Assembly: GCA_017084465.1 (NCBI GenBank)
Contig: CP070896.1
Coordinates: 1,904,501 to 1,968,500, forward strand
Reading direction: 5' to 3'
DNA from: Lacrimispora xylanisolvens
GTDB lineage: Bacteria; Bacillota; Clostridia; Lachnospirales; Lachnospiraceae
DNA length: 64,000 nucleotides
Shown here piece by piece: positions 38,982 to 49,286 of the stretch. How positions within the stretch are numbered: position 1 is the first letter of the stretch; every line of letters starts with the position of its first letter. The notes below the pieces were generated by a model. That model did no database searches and was not told the DNA's origin. It worked only from the letters and a program-made list of their open reading frames with translations. A program made the position numbers and the translations under genes.

Positions 38982-39870
38982 CTAACTTCTTGGGTGAGCC
39001 CCTGCGTAGGTACGACGCACGGTTTCTTTCTGGGCATAGTTCATATACATCTGTGTTGTCGCCATATCAGAATGACCAAGCATGGCCTGTACTGCATGTA
39101 TATCCGCACCGTTGCGAAGCAGATGGGCAGCAAACGAATGTCTTAAGGTATGAGGGGTAATATCGGATTGAATTCCCGCTTTATCTCCGTAAAACTTGAT
39201 GATCTTCCAGAATCCCTGACGGCTCATGGGTTTCCCGCTGCAATTGGTAAACAGCCAGTCCGATTCCTGCCCTTTTAAAAGAGCTTGTCTGCCCCGTTCT
39301 ATATAGGCGGAAAGAGCCAGCTTGGCTACCTTGCCAAAGGGTATCATCCGTTCCTTATGCTCGTCCCGGCATGTAATATATCCCACGGACAGATTCACAT
39401 CCCTGCTCTCTAAATGAATCAGCTCTGATACCCGAATTCCTGTAGCGTAAAGAAGTTCTAACATGGCACGGTCCCTTAATTCCTTGGGAGAGTCTCCGCA
39501 GGGCTGGCTTAACAGGCAGTTTACCTCGTCCACTGACAATATGGTAGGCGCTTTCTTTTCAACTTTTGGCGCCTTTAACAGCTCTGCAGGATCTTTGGGA
39601 ATCAGCCCTTCTCTGCATTCATAATGGAAAAATGCTTTCATGGAAGCCAGACAGCGTGAAATGGTAGTAGTCGCTCTGCCTTCTTTTTTCCAGAAACAGG
39701 ATATAGGAGTTCAGACTGGTTTTCGTCACCTTGTCCACTTCCATGATTCCCTGCTGCCCCAAAAAAGAAGCCATCTGAATCAAATCTCTCTGGTATGACA
39801 CCTCAGTGTTTTTTGATGTTTTTTTTATATCTCTTAAATAAATAATAAAATGATTAATATCGGCTACCAT
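38982..39870 (-). CDS. xerD: Tyrosine recombinase XerD (frameshift)
   Basis: About 295 residues after repair. The N-terminal SAM-like core-binding domain (MVADINHFIIYLRDIKKTSK...) precedes the catalytic domain with Arg in TGIRVSELIHL, H-x-x-R in TPHTLRHSFAAHLL, His in LGHSDMATTQ and the nucleophile Tyr in QMYMNYAQ. It resolves chromosome dimers at dif together with a partner recombinase. The start at 39870 is chosen for the AGGGGAT site; the reading frame extends upstream but with unlikely sequence. The break is T6 at 39684-39689; five restore LEKEGRATTTISRC. Confidence 0.92.
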
Positions 39871-40090
39871 TTCAATATCCCCTGACCTTCCGGTTTCGAA
39901 AAATGCCCTAAAATAAGGCTTCTTCCTAACATTATATAGACTATTTTCGATAAAATCAAACACATTTTTTGAACAGAAAAAGCACTTTACATAATATATA
40001 CTAGATATTGGTGGCATGCTCCGTTATTTCGCAAGATATGGTAACTTTTGGTCAATCATTTTATTATATTTTTTTTCATAAATCCCCATT

Positions 40091-40688
40091 TTACAGGACA
40101 TATTTCAGGAAAACAGGATTCATCCAGGTTTCCAGAGCACTTCCCATGATGCACAAAAGAAGAATGAAAAATAGTACGGCAACCCGAAACCGTTTCCCTT
40201 TCTGAACGCCCCAGTACAATAAAAGAATCCACAGCGACAGATAACAAAGCCATTGGGGCATCACTGTCATGAAAAAAAACGGTAGCCCCATTAATCCTTT
40301 TTGTACGGTAATGACAGACATGACAAATCCCATGGAAAATCCAAGTCCTGCTGTCATAAAACAGTATAAAACGGCGGCATACGCAGTCATTCCTATGAGC
40401 CATGCAACAAATCTGGATCAGTCTCTGTCTTAAGACTTCTCCAAAGAGCCCTATCCCATTCTGTCCGTTTACACTTTTACTTCTGTTTAAGAGCCCCAGA
40501 TAGTAAACGGCTTCATTTTCAAATGAAGAATACCAGAAATTGGCAATAATTGTCCCTGCAATCAGCCCGATAAAAAAGCAGACCAGATACCGGTCATCTG
40601 CCCTGACTTTCCCTGGAACCTGAATATAGCTGCCTCTTAAGGCTCTTCTCTTTAGTCCTTGTCTTAAACGCAGCAAGTAATTGGCCAT
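40091..40688 (-). CDS. spoIIM: Stage II sporulation protein M-like membrane protein (frameshift)
   Basis: About 198 residues with five to six membrane segments: DDRYLVCFFIGLIAGTIIANF at about 30-50, then AVLYCFMTAGLGFSMGFVMSV, GLPFFFMTVMPQWLCYLSLW and the last helix VAVLFFILLLCIMGSALETW. SpoIIM works with SpoIID and SpoIIP in peptidoglycan remodelling during engulfment. Assignment rests on membrane layout plus its place between nudF and xerD, the arrangement known in Bacillus. The break is near 40395-40400, one extra base; removal gives CMAIGMTAYAAVLYC. Confidence 0.8.
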
Positions 40689-40746
40689 AAAAATCCCCCT
40701 ACAGGTCTTGTCATAATTTATGCCTGCAGAGGGTCTGTTTATTCCC

Positions 40747-41295
40747 TTATTTTACATCATACTTCCTTGCATAGGCTAAAATAGCCGCAATTGTTTTTCC
40801 ATCGGTAATCTCTCCCTGATAGATCTTTTCCTCTAAATCCTTTACGGTCCATTCTTCCACTTCGATATATTCATCTTCGTCTAAATTCTGAACGGAGGGC
40901 TCTAAATCCCGTGCCACAAAGATATCAATGACTTCATCGCAGAATGCAACCGTAGTATTGACTCTTATGAGAAATTCCAAATTTTCTTTTTCTGTCTTAT
41001 ACCCGGTCTCCTCTTCCAGTTCTCTGTGAGCGCAGTCAATCTTTGGCTCCTCAGGAAAGTTCAGTGCTCCCGCCGGTACCTCCAGCGTATACCGGTCCAG
41101 TGCATTGCGGTACTGTCTGACCATAAGGATGGTTCCGTCTTTTGTAACCGGGACCACTGCTGCTGCCCCATTATGATGAATGAAGTCCCAGTGTGCCAGA
41201 TGTCCGTTTGCATCCACGGTATCTTCGTATATTTTCAAAATGCTCCCCTGATATTTCAGGGTTCTGTCTAATCGTTTTACAGGAAGCTGATCCAT
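40747..41295 (-). CDS. nudF: Nudix hydrolase, ADP-ribose pyrophosphatase type
   Basis: 182 residues, intact. The Nudix box G-x5-E-x7-R-E-x-x-E-E-x-G is clear (from GALNFPEEP to RELEEETGY, residues about 78-100), preceded by the ADP-ribose-type segment VRQYRNALDRYTLEVPAG. It hydrolyses ADP-ribose to AMP and ribose-5-phosphate, and possibly other nucleoside diphosphate sugars. It is followed 58 bases later by the spoIIM-like gene. Confidence 0.92.
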   Translation of the reverse strand: MDQLPVKRLDRTLKYQGSILKIYEDTVDANGHLAHWDFIHHNGAAAVVPVTKDGTILMVRQYRNALDRYTLEVPAGALNFPEEPKIDCAHRELEEETGYKTEKENLEFLIRVNTTVAFCDEVIDIFVARDLEPSVQNLDEDEYIEVEEWTVKDLEEKIYQGEITDGKTIAAILAYARKYDVK

Positions 41296-41324
41296 GACAA
41301 GCTTCTCCTTTCCCTGACCTTTGT

Positions 41325-42119
41325 CTATATCTTCTCACATTTCTTAAAACAGGCATCTGATGCCTTAATCACCGCATTGCGGAAACCGTATTCCTCTAAT
41401 GCAGAAACTCCGGCAATGGTAGTTCCCCCCGGAGAGCAGACCTTGTCTTTCAGTGCTCCGGGTGCTCCCCGGTCTCAAGCACCATTCTGGCACTTCCCAC
41501 TACCGCCTGGGCTGCCATCTCATATGCCGCATCACGGGAAGGCCGTACTTTACAGCACTGTCAGCCAGTGCTTCAATAAACAGATAAACATAAGCAGGGG
41601 AACTGCCGCTGACACATACCACTGCATTCATCAGACGTTCTTCTACAATCCTCATTTTTTTCCAAGGGAAGTGAATATGCTTTCAATGGCGTGCTTCTCT
41701 TCGTCTGAAAAGGCTTTCTCCTCATAGCAGACTCCTGTCATACCCTCTCCCAAAAGAGCAGGGGTATTGGGCATGGCACGTACCACTCTTTTTTCCTCTC
41801 CCAATTTTTCCTTCAGCTGGGTGGTGGTAATTCCGGGTGCAATGGATATGATAACATTTTTTTCAGTCACAGTATCCTTAAGCTCCTCCAGAAGCGGATC
41901 AAAATACTGAGGTTTTACTGCCAGAACAATATATGTTGCAAGTTTCCCGCATTCCTGGTTTGATTTTACCCAGTCAATGCCAAGCTCCTTCGATACCTGG
42001 GCGCAGCGATCCTGATTTACATCAGTAAAAACAATATCCTCTTTTCCATATTGTTTCAATAATCCTTTGGCAATTGCGTATCCCATATTTCCAATTCCGA
42101 TGATTCCTATCTTCGCCAT
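41325..42119 (-). CDS. proC: Pyrroline-5-carboxylate reductase (three frameshifts)
   Basis: About 265 residues after repair. NAD(P)-binding [17 protein letters not shown] at the start, [28 protein letters not shown], then ALSGS-like [20 protein letters not shown] and the C-terminal [19 protein letters not shown]. It makes proline from pyrroline-5-carboxylate. Breaks: T7 at 41655-41661 (five restore [13 protein letters not shown]), GGG at 41536-41538 (four restore [12 protein letters not shown]), CC at 41458-41459 (three restore [11 protein letters not shown]). The start at 42119 follows GGAGG. It ends 30 bases before nudF. Confidence 0.9.
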
Positions 42120-42216
42120 CTGATATCCTCCTGCTAATTTACTGCTTTCAATTAGCACCATTCTAACACCATTTTTTCAAATGTCAATGAGGTTAAAATT
42201 AAATTTAAATTTCGTA

Positions 42217-42245
42217 TTGACATTTTCTTTCTGATCTCATATACT
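42217..42245 (+). promoter_or_regulatory. Promoter of the trp operon
   Basis: TTGACA (42217-42222), 17-base spacer, TATACT (42240-42245), directly ahead of the T-box leader. Confidence 0.88.
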
Positions 42246-42249
42246 GTAG

Positions 42250-42566
42250 CAAAGCAAAGTAATAAACTGTTGAGCAGGAGTAAGTAAGATCTCTTCATCA
42301 TGCACAGAGAGCTTCCGGTTGGTGAGAGGAAGCATTGATGTCTGGTCTGAATGGACCTGCGAGGGCGGCTTGAAACCGGTGTTTGTCTCCGGTAGTAGAT
42401 GCCGACGGGTTTCCTATCCGTTATCAAGGGGAGGCACATGTTAGTGTGTTATAAGCGGGAGAAGTCTATTTTCTCCAATCAGGGTGGTACCGCGGAACGT
42501 ATATTTTAAGCTTCCGTCCCTCTTATCCATAGAACTATGGAAGAGGGACGGGAGAGCTTTTTTTGT
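42250..42566 (+). ncRNA. tRNA-Trp T-box riboswitch of the trp operon
   Basis: A leader of about 315 bases. Stem I has the AG-bulge sequence GGAGTAAGTA (42277-42286), a GGTGAGAGG segment and the specifier loop CTGAATGGACC, which reads TGG (Trp). The T-box GGGTGGTACCGCGG is at 42482-42495. The competing terminator (GTCCCTCTT / AAGAGGGAC arms) ends in seven T. Uncharged tRNA-Trp would stabilise the antiterminator and let trpEGDCFBA be read. Confidence 0.95.
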
Positions 42567-42603
42567 TACAGAAAATTCTTATTCAGGAAAGGAGCCAGTA
42601 ATT

Positions 42604-44085
42604 ATGAACATTACACCGGATTGCAGGGAGATTGAAGCGCTTGGTGCTTCCTACCCTGTCATACCAGTCTGCCGGGAAATTTATGCAGACATTGTAACCC
42701 CCATCACGCTGCTTAGAAAAATCGGTGCATTAAGCAGTAAATACTATTTGTTAGAAAGCATTGAGGGCGGCGAAAACTGGGGACGCTACTCCTTTCTTGG
42801 ATATGATCCGGTCATGAAGATCAGCTGCAAGGATCATGTTGTTACCAAACGCAGTTATGACAGCAACGGAGGAACTGCCCGGGACGAAATAATCCAGACA
42901 GACACTCCCTTTGAAATTCTCCGGGAAATTTTAAAGGAATATCATTCTCCGAAGATTCCGGGACTTCCACCATTTACAGGAGGCTTTGTAGGATATTTTG
43001 CTTATAGCATGATCGGATATGCGGAACCTGTACTGTCAATTAAAAAAGGGGACTGCAGCGATTTTGATCTCATGCTGTTTGATACTGTGATTGCTTATGA
43101 CCACCTGAAACAGAAAATAAGTATTGTGGTGAATATGAAAACCGACCGGATCATGGAAAACTACGGAGCCGCCTGTACAAGACTGGAAAGCATTGCGCGG
43201 ATGATCGGAGAAAATACTCCTTTGAAAAAATCAGCCGTACAGGGCAGACCGGATTTTCACTGCAATGTTACCAAAGAGGAATATTGCAGTATGGTGGAGA
43301 AGGCAAAAGATTACATTGTGGACGGTGATATTTTTCAGGCAGTTCTGTCCAGACAGTTTAAAAGCGAGTATCATGACAGTCTTTTAAATGCTTACCGGGT
43401 GTTAAGAACCACCAATCCCTCCCCCTACATGGTTTATCTTCACATGGATGAGACTGAAATCATCAGCACCTCTCCTGAGACCCTGGTCCGGTTAAAGGAC
43501 GGCAGGCTGACCACCTTCCCCGTTGCCGGTTCCAGACCAAGAGGGATCAGTGAAGAGGAAGACAGACAGCTGGAAGAGGAACTGCTTGCTGATGAGAAGG
43601 AGCTGTCTGAACATAATATGCTTGTGGATTTAGGACGGAATGATCTGGGGAAAATCGCAACGTTTTCCACAGTTGAGGTCACCGGATACAAGATGATCCA
43701 CCGGTTTTCCCGGATTATGCACATCTGCTCCCAGGTAGAGGCAGACATAAGACCAGATCGCGACGGATTATCCGCAATCGAGGCAGTGCTTCCCGCCGGT
43801 ACACTCTCCGGTGCACCAAAGATCCGTGCCTGTGAGATTATCGAGGAACTGGAGAGGGAACCAAGGGGCATCTACGGCGGTGCTCTTGGATACATTGATT
43901 TTACCGGAAACATGGATACCTGCATTGCCATACGGATGGCTGTGAAGAAAAACGGAATGGTAACCGTTCAGGCCGGAGGAGGAATTGTGGCTGACAGTGT
44001 TCCGGAGCTGGAATATGAGGAATCCGGCAACAAAGCAAAGGCTGTAATCCACGCAATTGAAACGGCTGGGGAGGTGAATGACTGA
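42604..44085 (+). CDS. trpE: Anthranilate synthase component I
   Basis: 493 residues from the ATG at 42604, placed behind an AGGAG site; upstream in-frame codons lie in the T-box. The feedback site for tryptophan is indicated by LLESIEGGENWGRYSFLG. Catalytic chorismate-binding motifs are DIFQAVLSRQF, PSPYMVYLHMD, TFPVAGSRPRG, ELSEHNMLVDLGRNDLGK and AVLPAGTLSGAPKIRACEII. With TrpG it makes anthranilate from chorismate and glutamine. Its stop overlaps the trpG start (TGATGA). Confidence 0.97.
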   Translation: MNITPDCREIEALGASYPVIPVCREIYADIVTPITLLRKIGALSSKYYLLESIEGGENWGRYSFLGYDPVMKISCKDHVVTKRSYDSNGGTARDEIIQTDTPFEILREILKEYHSPKIPGLPPFTGGFVGYFAYSMIGYAEPVLSIKKGDCSDFDLMLFDTVIAYDHLKQKISIVVNMKTDRIMENYGAACTRLESIARMIGENTPLKKSAVQGRPDFHCNVTKEEYCSMVEKAKDYIVDGDIFQAVLSRQFKSEYHDSLLNAYRVLRTTNPSPYMVYLHMDETEIISTSPETLVRLKDGRLTTFPVAGSRPRGISEEEDRQLEEELLADEKELSEHNMLVDLGRNDLGKIATFSTVEVTGYKMIHRFSRIMHICSQVEADIRPDRDGLSAIEAVLPAGTLSGAPKIRACEIIEELEREPRGIYGGALGYIDFTGNMDTCIAIRMAVKKNGMVTVQAGGGIVADSVPELEYEESGNKAKAVIHAIETAGEVND

Positions 44086-44654
44086 TGATACTGCTGATTG
44101 ATAATTATGACAGCTTCTCCTATAATCTGGTCCAGCTGTTTGGTTCCATTGAGCCGGATATAAAAGTTATAAGAAATGACGAACTGACGGCAGAGGAAAT
44201 CCGCCTCCTGCACCCTTCCCACATCATACTTTCTCCCGGGCCGGGATACCCAAGGGATGCGGGGGTGTGCGAGACGGTGGTAATGGAGCTTGCCGGAACG
44301 GTTCCCATTCTTGGTGTCTGCCTGGGGCACCAGGGGATCTGTGAGGTGTACGGGGCTAATATTACCCACGCAAAAAAGCTGATGCATGGAAAACAGAGTC
44401 TGATTGACATAGACAACTCAGATCCCATTTTCAAGGGACTTCCAGATACAATCCCTGCTGCCAGATACCATTCTCTGATCGCAGAGAAAGATTCCCTTCC
44501 GGACTGCCTGAGTGTAATCGGAACAGATTCCATCGGAGAAGTCATGGCAGTGAAGCATAAGGAATATCCGGTCTACGGACTTCAATTTCACCCGGAATCC
44601 ATACTTACACCAAATGGAATGACCATATTAAAAAATTTTCTGACCATTTTATAA
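44085..44654 (+). CDS. trpG: Anthranilate synthase component II (glutamine amidotransferase)
   Basis: 189 residues, class I amidotransferase. Nucleophile Cys in GVCLGHQGIC, His-Glu of the triad in LQFHPESI, oxyanion region LSPGPGYPRDAG. It starts NYDSFSYNLVQ, typical for TrpG/PabA. A single-domain TrpG without fusion to TrpD. It releases ammonia from glutamine for TrpE. Confidence 0.96.
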   Translation: MILLIDNYDSFSYNLVQLFGSIEPDIKVIRNDELTAEEIRLLHPSHIILSPGPGYPRDAGVCETVVMELAGTVPILGVCLGHQGICEVYGANITHAKKLMHGKQSLIDIDNSDPIFKGLPDTIPAARYHSLIAEKDSLPDCLSVIGTDSIGEVMAVKHKEYPVYGLQFHPESILTPNGMTILKNFLTIL

Positions 44655-44667
44655 AGGAGGTAACCCA

Positions 44668-45687
44668 ATGATTCAAGAAGCAATCCATGAGGTAATTGAA
44701 GGGCAGGACTTGAGTTTTGAAGCGGCAAGAGAGGTTATGAATGAAATTATGAGCGGAGAAACAACTCCCGCCCAGATGGCAGCATTTTTAACGGCTCTTC
44801 GCATGAAAGGCGAGACCATCGATGAGATCACTGCCTGCGCAACTGTTATGAGAGAGAAAGCCATGAAACTGGCTCCTGATTTTCCTGTTATTGATATCGT
44901 GGGTACAGGTGGGGATGAGGTGGGAACCTTTAATATCTCCACTACCAGCGCCTTTGTGGTGGCTGCAGGAGGCGTTCCGGTTGCAAAGCACGGGAACAGA
45001 AGCGTTTCCAGTAAAAGCGGTGCTGCGGACGTATTAGAACAGCTGGGAGTTAATTTAAGTCTGTCTGCAGAACAGTCTGGAAAGGTTTTAAAAGAGACTG
45101 GTATGTGTTTTCTCTTTGCACAGACCCATCACTCTTCCATGAGGTATGCAGGTCCTGTGAGAAAAGAGCTGGGAGTCCGTACCATTTTCAACATTCTGGG
45201 GCCTTTATCAAATCCGGCAGGCGCCACCATGCAGCTGTTAGGTGTTTATGACAAAAAGCTGGTGGAACCCCTTGCACAGGTGTTAAGCAACCTGGGGGTG
45301 AAACGAGGGCTTGTTGTCTGCGGATCAGATGGCCTTGATGAAGCAACGGTAACGGGTCCTACCCATGTCTGTGAGATTCGTTTCGGAGAGCTGATTCCCT
45401 ATGAAATCACACCGGAACAATTCTCCTTAAGCCGCAGCAGCTTATCCGATCTGCTTGGCGGAACCCCTGCAGAGAATGCGGTAATTACGAAAGAAATTTT
45501 AAACGGGACACTTCGTGGCCCCAAGAGGGATATTGTGATTTTAAATTCCGCTCTCAGCCTTTATCTGGGTATTGATAACTGTACCATTACCGACTGCATC
45601 AAAACTGCTGCTGACTTAATTGATTCCGGAAAAGCTTCTGCGAAGCTGGAGGAATTTGTAAAAGCAGTAAATGAGGTGGCTTTATGA
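44668..45687 (+). CDS. trpD: Anthranilate phosphoribosyltransferase
   Basis: 339 residues. PRPP-binding GTGGDEVGTFNISTTSAF, the anthranilate-site KHGNRSVSSKSGAADVLEQLG, and RTIFNILGPLSNPA. It joins anthranilate and PRPP. It follows trpG by 13 bases behind an AAAGGAGG site and overlaps trpC by four bases. Confidence 0.97.
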   Translation: MIQEAIHEVIEGQDLSFEAAREVMNEIMSGETTPAQMAAFLTALRMKGETIDEITACATVMREKAMKLAPDFPVIDIVGTGGDEVGTFNISTTSAFVVAAGGVPVAKHGNRSVSSKSGAADVLEQLGVNLSLSAEQSGKVLKETGMCFLFAQTHHSSMRYAGPVRKELGVRTIFNILGPLSNPAGATMQLLGVYDKKLVEPLAQVLSNLGVKRGLVVCGSDGLDEATVTGPTHVCEIRFGELIPYEITPEQFSLSRSSLSDLLGGTPAENAVITKEILNGTLRGPKRDIVILNSALSLYLGIDNCTITDCIKTAADLIDSGKASAKLEEFVKAVNEVAL

Positions 45688-46490
45688 TTCTTGACACACT
45701 GGCGGCCGCCTCAAGGCAGCGGGCTGAGGCGGCAAAAAAAATAATTTCATTAAGCCAGATGGAGGAAATGGCATACAAGGCATTTGAAGGCGGAAGTAGA
45801 AAGTGTGATTTTTCGTTTGAAAAAGCAATCTCCTCTCCCGGGATCTCCTTTATCTGTGAAGTAAAGCGTGCCTCCCCCTCAAAAGGAATGATTGCACCGG
45901 ATTTTCCTTACAGGGAAATTGCCCAGGAGTATGAAGACGCCGGTGCCGATGCCATCTCCGTGCTGACAGAGCCCGATTATTTTCTCGGAAAAGGAGAATA
46001 TTTAACCGAAATCAGCCGGTCGGTTTCCCTCCCACTTTTGAGAAAGGATTTTACGGTTGATCCTTATCAGATCTTCGAAGCAAAGGTGCTTGGTGCTTCC
46101 GCTGTACTTCTCATCTGCGCTCTTCTGGATACGGAAAAGCTGAAAGAATACATGAAAATCTGTGACAGCCTTGGGCTCAGCGCTCTTGTAGAGGCTCACG
46201 ACCAGGAAGAACTCCACAGCGCACTGACTGCAGGAGCCCGCCTGATCGGAGTCAATAACCGGAACTTAAAGACATTTGAAGTTGACTTTGAAAATTCCAT
46301 TCGTCTAAGAGGTCTGGTGCCTGCAGGAACCGCTTTTATTGCAGAAAGCGGAATACAGACCGCTGAAGATGTAAAACGGCTGTATCAGGCGGGAGTAAGC
46401 GGAGTCCTGATCGGAGAAAGTCTGATGCGCTCTCCTGATAAAAAGGCAATTTTGCAGGAAATGAGGAAGGCGGCCAATGATATACTCTGA
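45684..46490 (+). CDS. trpC: Indole-3-glycerol-phosphate synthase
   Basis: 268 residues, TIM barrel. Catalytic Lys in FICEVKRASPSKGMI, then ISVLTEPDYFLG, LLRKDFTVDPYQI, AVLLICALL, IGVNNRNLKTFEVD and IAESGIQTAEDV. It converts the ribulotide to indole-3-glycerol phosphate. It overlaps trpF by 14 bases. Confidence 0.97.
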   Translation: MILDTLAAASRQRAEAAKKIISLSQMEEMAYKAFEGGSRKCDFSFEKAISSPGISFICEVKRASPSKGMIAPDFPYREIAQEYEDAGADAISVLTEPDYFLGKGEYLTEISRSVSLPLLRKDFTVDPYQIFEAKVLGASAVLLICALLDTEKLKEYMKICDSLGLSALVEAHDQEELHSALTAGARLIGVNNRNLKTFEVDFENSIRLRGLVPAGTAFIAESGIQTAEDVKRLYQAGVSGVLIGESLMRSPDKKAILQEMRKAANDIL

Positions 46491-47160
46491 AAAGAAAATC
46501 AAAATCTGCGGCCTTACAAGGAAGGAAGATGTGCTCGCCCTTAACTGCTATAAACCGGACTATGCAGGATTTGTTTTTGCCCCCGGGAAGCGGCAGCTTA
46601 CCCCCAGGCAGGCAGAACTTTTAAGAAATGATTTACTCCCGGAAATCCCTGCTGTGGGCGTCTTTGTAAACAGCTCCGCTGACGAAATTATTTCCCTTGT
46701 AAAAAGTGATATCATTCAGCTGATCCAGCTTCACGGGGATGAAAATGAAGCGGAAATTCTTAAACTGAAAGACAAATTAGACCGTCCGGTCCCCATTATT
46801 AAAGCAATCCGTGTACAGTCAGAAGAGGAAATTTTAGAAGCGGAAACACTTTCAGCCGACTATCTGCTTCTCGACTCCTATGTAAGAGGAATTCAGGGCG
46901 GCAGCGGAACAAGCTTTGACTGGACCATCATACCATCCATAAAAAAGCCCTGGTTCCTGGCAGGCGGCGTCGGTATGGCAAACATAGAAGGTGCCCTTAA
47001 AACAGAAGCTTTCTGTCTGGATGTCAGCAGTCTAGTTGAAACAGAAGGCAGAAAAGATCCGGAAAAAATAAAAGAAATCATACAAACAGTAAGGAGTGTA
47101 AAATTATGTCAAAAGGAAGATTTGGACAGCACGGCGGACAATTTATCCCCGAAACGCTGA
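46477..47160 (+). CDS. trpF: Phosphoribosylanthranilate isomerase
   Basis: 227 residues. [11 protein letters not shown] with the catalytic Cys, [51 protein letters not shown] and [18 protein letters not shown]. The last 20 or so residues run past the usual end (IIQTVRSV) into the first 55 bases of trpB. This unusual overlap may be real or may hide an indel near the stop. Confidence 0.94.
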   Translation: MIYSEKKIKICGLTRKEDVLALNCYKPDYAGFVFAPGKRQLTPRQAELLRNDLLPEIPAVGVFVNSSADEIISLVKSDIIQLIQLHGDENEAEILKLKDKLDRPVPIIKAIRVQSEEEILEAETLSADYLLLDSYVRGIQGGSGTSFDWTIIPSIKKPWFLAGGVGMANIEGALKTEAFCLDVSSLVETEGRKDPEKIKEIIQTVRSVKLCQKEDLDSTADNLSPKR

Positions 47161-48290
47161 TGAATGCAGTGACAGAACTGGAGAAGGCATACAATGCCTG
47201 TATGCAGGATGAAGAATTTCTTGCAGAGTTAAAGGCTCTTCATGAAACTTACACAGGAAGACCATCTCTTTTGTACTATGCAGAAAAAATGACAGAGGAT
47301 CTTGGCGGTGCAAAGATTTATTTAAAGCGGGAAGATTTAAACCACACAGGATCTCATAAAATCAACAATGCACTGGGTCAGGTTCTCCTGGCTAAGAAAA
47401 TGGGAAAAACCCGTGTTATCGCAGAAACCGGTGCAGGCCAGCACGGCGTAGCTACTGCTACTGCTGCTGCCTTAATGGGAATGGAATGCGAAATCTTTAT
47501 GGGAAAAGAGGATACGGACCGCCAGGCATTAAACGTATTCCGTATGGAGCTTTTAGGTGCCAAGGTTCATCCGGTTACCAGCGGGACCCAGACATTAAAG
47601 GATGCGGTAAATGAAACTCTTCGGGAATGGACGAACCGGGTGGAGGATACCCACTATGTTCTGGGCTCTGTTATGGGACCTCATCCATTTCCCACCATTG
47701 TTCGTGATTTCCAAAGCATTATCGGGAAAGAGGTCAGGGAACAGATCTTAAAAGCAGAAGGAAAGCTGCCCGATATGCTTATCGCCTGCGTGGGCGGCGG
47801 CAGCAATGCCATGGGTCTGTTCTATGATTTTATCGGTGACAGCTCTGTTAAGCTGGTCGGCTGTGAAGCTGCCGGACACGGTATTGATACTGATAAAAAT
47901 GCTGCTACTATTTCTACCGGAACCGTAGGAATCTTTCATGGAATGAAATCCTATTTCTGCCAGGATGAGTACGGACAGATTGCTCCCGTATACTCCATCT
48001 CAGCAGGACTTGACTATCCGGGTATCGGACCGGAACACGCCGCACTGTTTGACACAGGAAGGGCTGATTATGTTCCTGTTACCGACAGGGAAGCAGTGGA
48101 GGCATTTGAATATTTATCCCGTAAAGAAGGAATCATCCCTGCCATTGAAAGCGCCCATGCAATTGCCTATGCCAGAAAAATTGCACCTGCTATGGGTAAA
48201 GACCAGATTATCGTCATCAACTTATCCGGCCGTGGAGACAAAGATGTGGCCGCAATTGCTCGTTACAAGGGGGTAGAAATCTATGAGTAG
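47106..48290 (+). CDS. trpB: Tryptophan synthase beta chain
   Basis: 394 residues, intact. PLP lysine in [32 protein letters not shown], the phosphate loop [20 protein letters not shown], and [13 protein letters not shown] near the end. It condenses indole with serine. The start follows AAGGAG and overlaps the trpF tail. It overlaps trpA by eight bases. Confidence 0.97.
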   Translation: MSKGRFGQHGGQFIPETLMNAVTELEKAYNACMQDEEFLAELKALHETYTGRPSLLYYAEKMTEDLGGAKIYLKREDLNHTGSHKINNALGQVLLAKKMGKTRVIAETGAGQHGVATATAAALMGMECEIFMGKEDTDRQALNVFRMELLGAKVHPVTSGTQTLKDAVNETLREWTNRVEDTHYVLGSVMGPHPFPTIVRDFQSIIGKEVREQILKAEGKLPDMLIACVGGGSNAMGLFYDFIGDSSVKLVGCEAAGHGIDTDKNAATISTGTVGIFHGMKSYFCQDEYGQIAPVYSISAGLDYPGIGPEHAALFDTGRADYVPVTDREAVEAFEYLSRKEGIIPAIESAHAIAYARKIAPAMGKDQIIVINLSGRGDKDVAAIARYKGVEIYE

Positions 48291-49056
48291 AATCAGTGAA
48301 GCATTTTCAAAAGGAAAAGCATTTATTCCGTTTATTACCGCCGGCGATCCGGATCTTACCGTAACAGAGCAGCTGGTTCCTGCCATGGCAGAGGCAGGTG
48401 CTGATATAATAGAGCTGGGAATTCCTTTTTCCGACCCGGTTGCAGAGGGAATCGTGATCCAGGAAGCAGACCAGCGTGCTCTTGCTGCCGGCACGACCGC
48501 AGATAAGATTTTTGAATCTGTCACCCGTATAAGGCAAAAAACAAATGTCCCTCTGGCGTTTATGACATACATTAACCCCATATTTGTATATGGAAGTGAG
48601 CGTTTTATTAAAAATGCGGCAGAATGCGGCATTGATGCTCTTATTGTGCCCGATATGCCTTTTGAGGAAAAAGAGGAGCTTCATCCCATCTGCCAAAAGT
48701 ACGGGATTGACTTGATTTCTCTTATTGCCCCTACTTCTAAGGAACGGATTACTTCCATCGCATCAGAAGCGGAGGGGTTTGTTTACTGCGTTTCTTCCAT
48801 GGGCGTAACCGGCGTAAGAAAAGAAATTACCTCGGACATCGGAGATATGGTTTCTCTCGTAAAAGCCTCCAAGGACCTCCCCTGCGCTATCGGCTTTGGT
48901 ATTTCAACACCAGAGCAGGCTAAGGAATTAAGTAAATATGCAGATGGCATTATCGTGGGAAGTGCCATTGTAAAGCTGGCTGCTTTGCATGGCAAAGATT
49001 GTGTAGAGCCGATTTGTGACTACATAAGAGAGATGAAATCTGCCATAACAAAATGA
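48283..49056 (+). CDS. trpA: Tryptophan synthase alpha chain
   Basis: 257 residues. [18 protein letters not shown], the catalytic Glu in [34 protein letters not shown], the loop-6 region [14 protein letters not shown] and [10 protein letters not shown]. The catalytic Asp60 of the E. coli enzyme is Glu here (VAEG for LADG), a substitution I recall from other Firmicutes, so it need not mean loss of activity. Last gene of the operon; no hairpin terminator is obvious before the thi promoter. Confidence 0.95.
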   Translation: MSRISEAFSKGKAFIPFITAGDPDLTVTEQLVPAMAEAGADIIELGIPFSDPVAEGIVIQEADQRALAAGTTADKIFESVTRIRQKTNVPLAFMTYINPIFVYGSERFIKNAAECGIDALIVPDMPFEEKEELHPICQKYGIDLISLIAPTSKERITSIASEAEGFVYCVSSMGVTGVRKEITSDIGDMVSLVKASKDLPCAIGFGISTPEQAKELSKYADGIIVGSAIVKLAALHGKDCVEPICDYIREMKSAITK

Positions 49057-49064
49057 TTATCTAC

Positions 49065-49093
49065 TTGACATCCATATGTACCGGTGCTACACT
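49065..49093 (+). promoter_or_regulatory. Promoter of the thiC-thiW operon
   Basis: TTGACA (49065-49070), 17-base spacer, TACACT (49088-49093). Confidence 0.85.
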
Positions 49094-49099
49094 AGTGCC

Positions 49100-49190
49100 A
49101 CAAGAGGGAGCTCGTATGCGGGCTGAGAGGAAGTTATCAAACTTCGACCTTTATAACCTGATTTGGGTAATGCCAACGTAGGGATTTATA
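49100..49190 (+). ncRNA. TPP riboswitch (thi box)
   Basis: Contains the conserved GGGCTGAGAGG at 49120-49130, and the second half with AACCTGATTTGGGTAATGCC then AACGTAGGGA ending near 49185. Binding of thiamine pyrophosphate would favour the terminator that follows and shut off thiC-thiW. Confidence 0.95.
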
Positions 49191-49209
49191 CAAGACGGAT
49201 GTATCTATC

Positions 49210-49247
49210 TGGGCCTGTACCTATTTGGTATGGGCTCTTTTTTTGTC
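49210..49247 (+). terminator. Expression-platform terminator of the TPP riboswitch
   Basis: GGGCCTGTACC / GGTATGGGCTC stem (with G-U pairs) followed by eight T or nearly so. Confidence 0.85.
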
Positions 49248-49286
49248 CTGTGCCGTAAATCCCTTCAAAATGAAGGAGGACTACAT

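Noticed and set aside
48283..49056. TrpA judged inactive because Asp60 is Glu
   Set aside because: The same VAEG form occurs in other Firmicute TrpA proteins as far as I recall, and the operon is otherwise complete.
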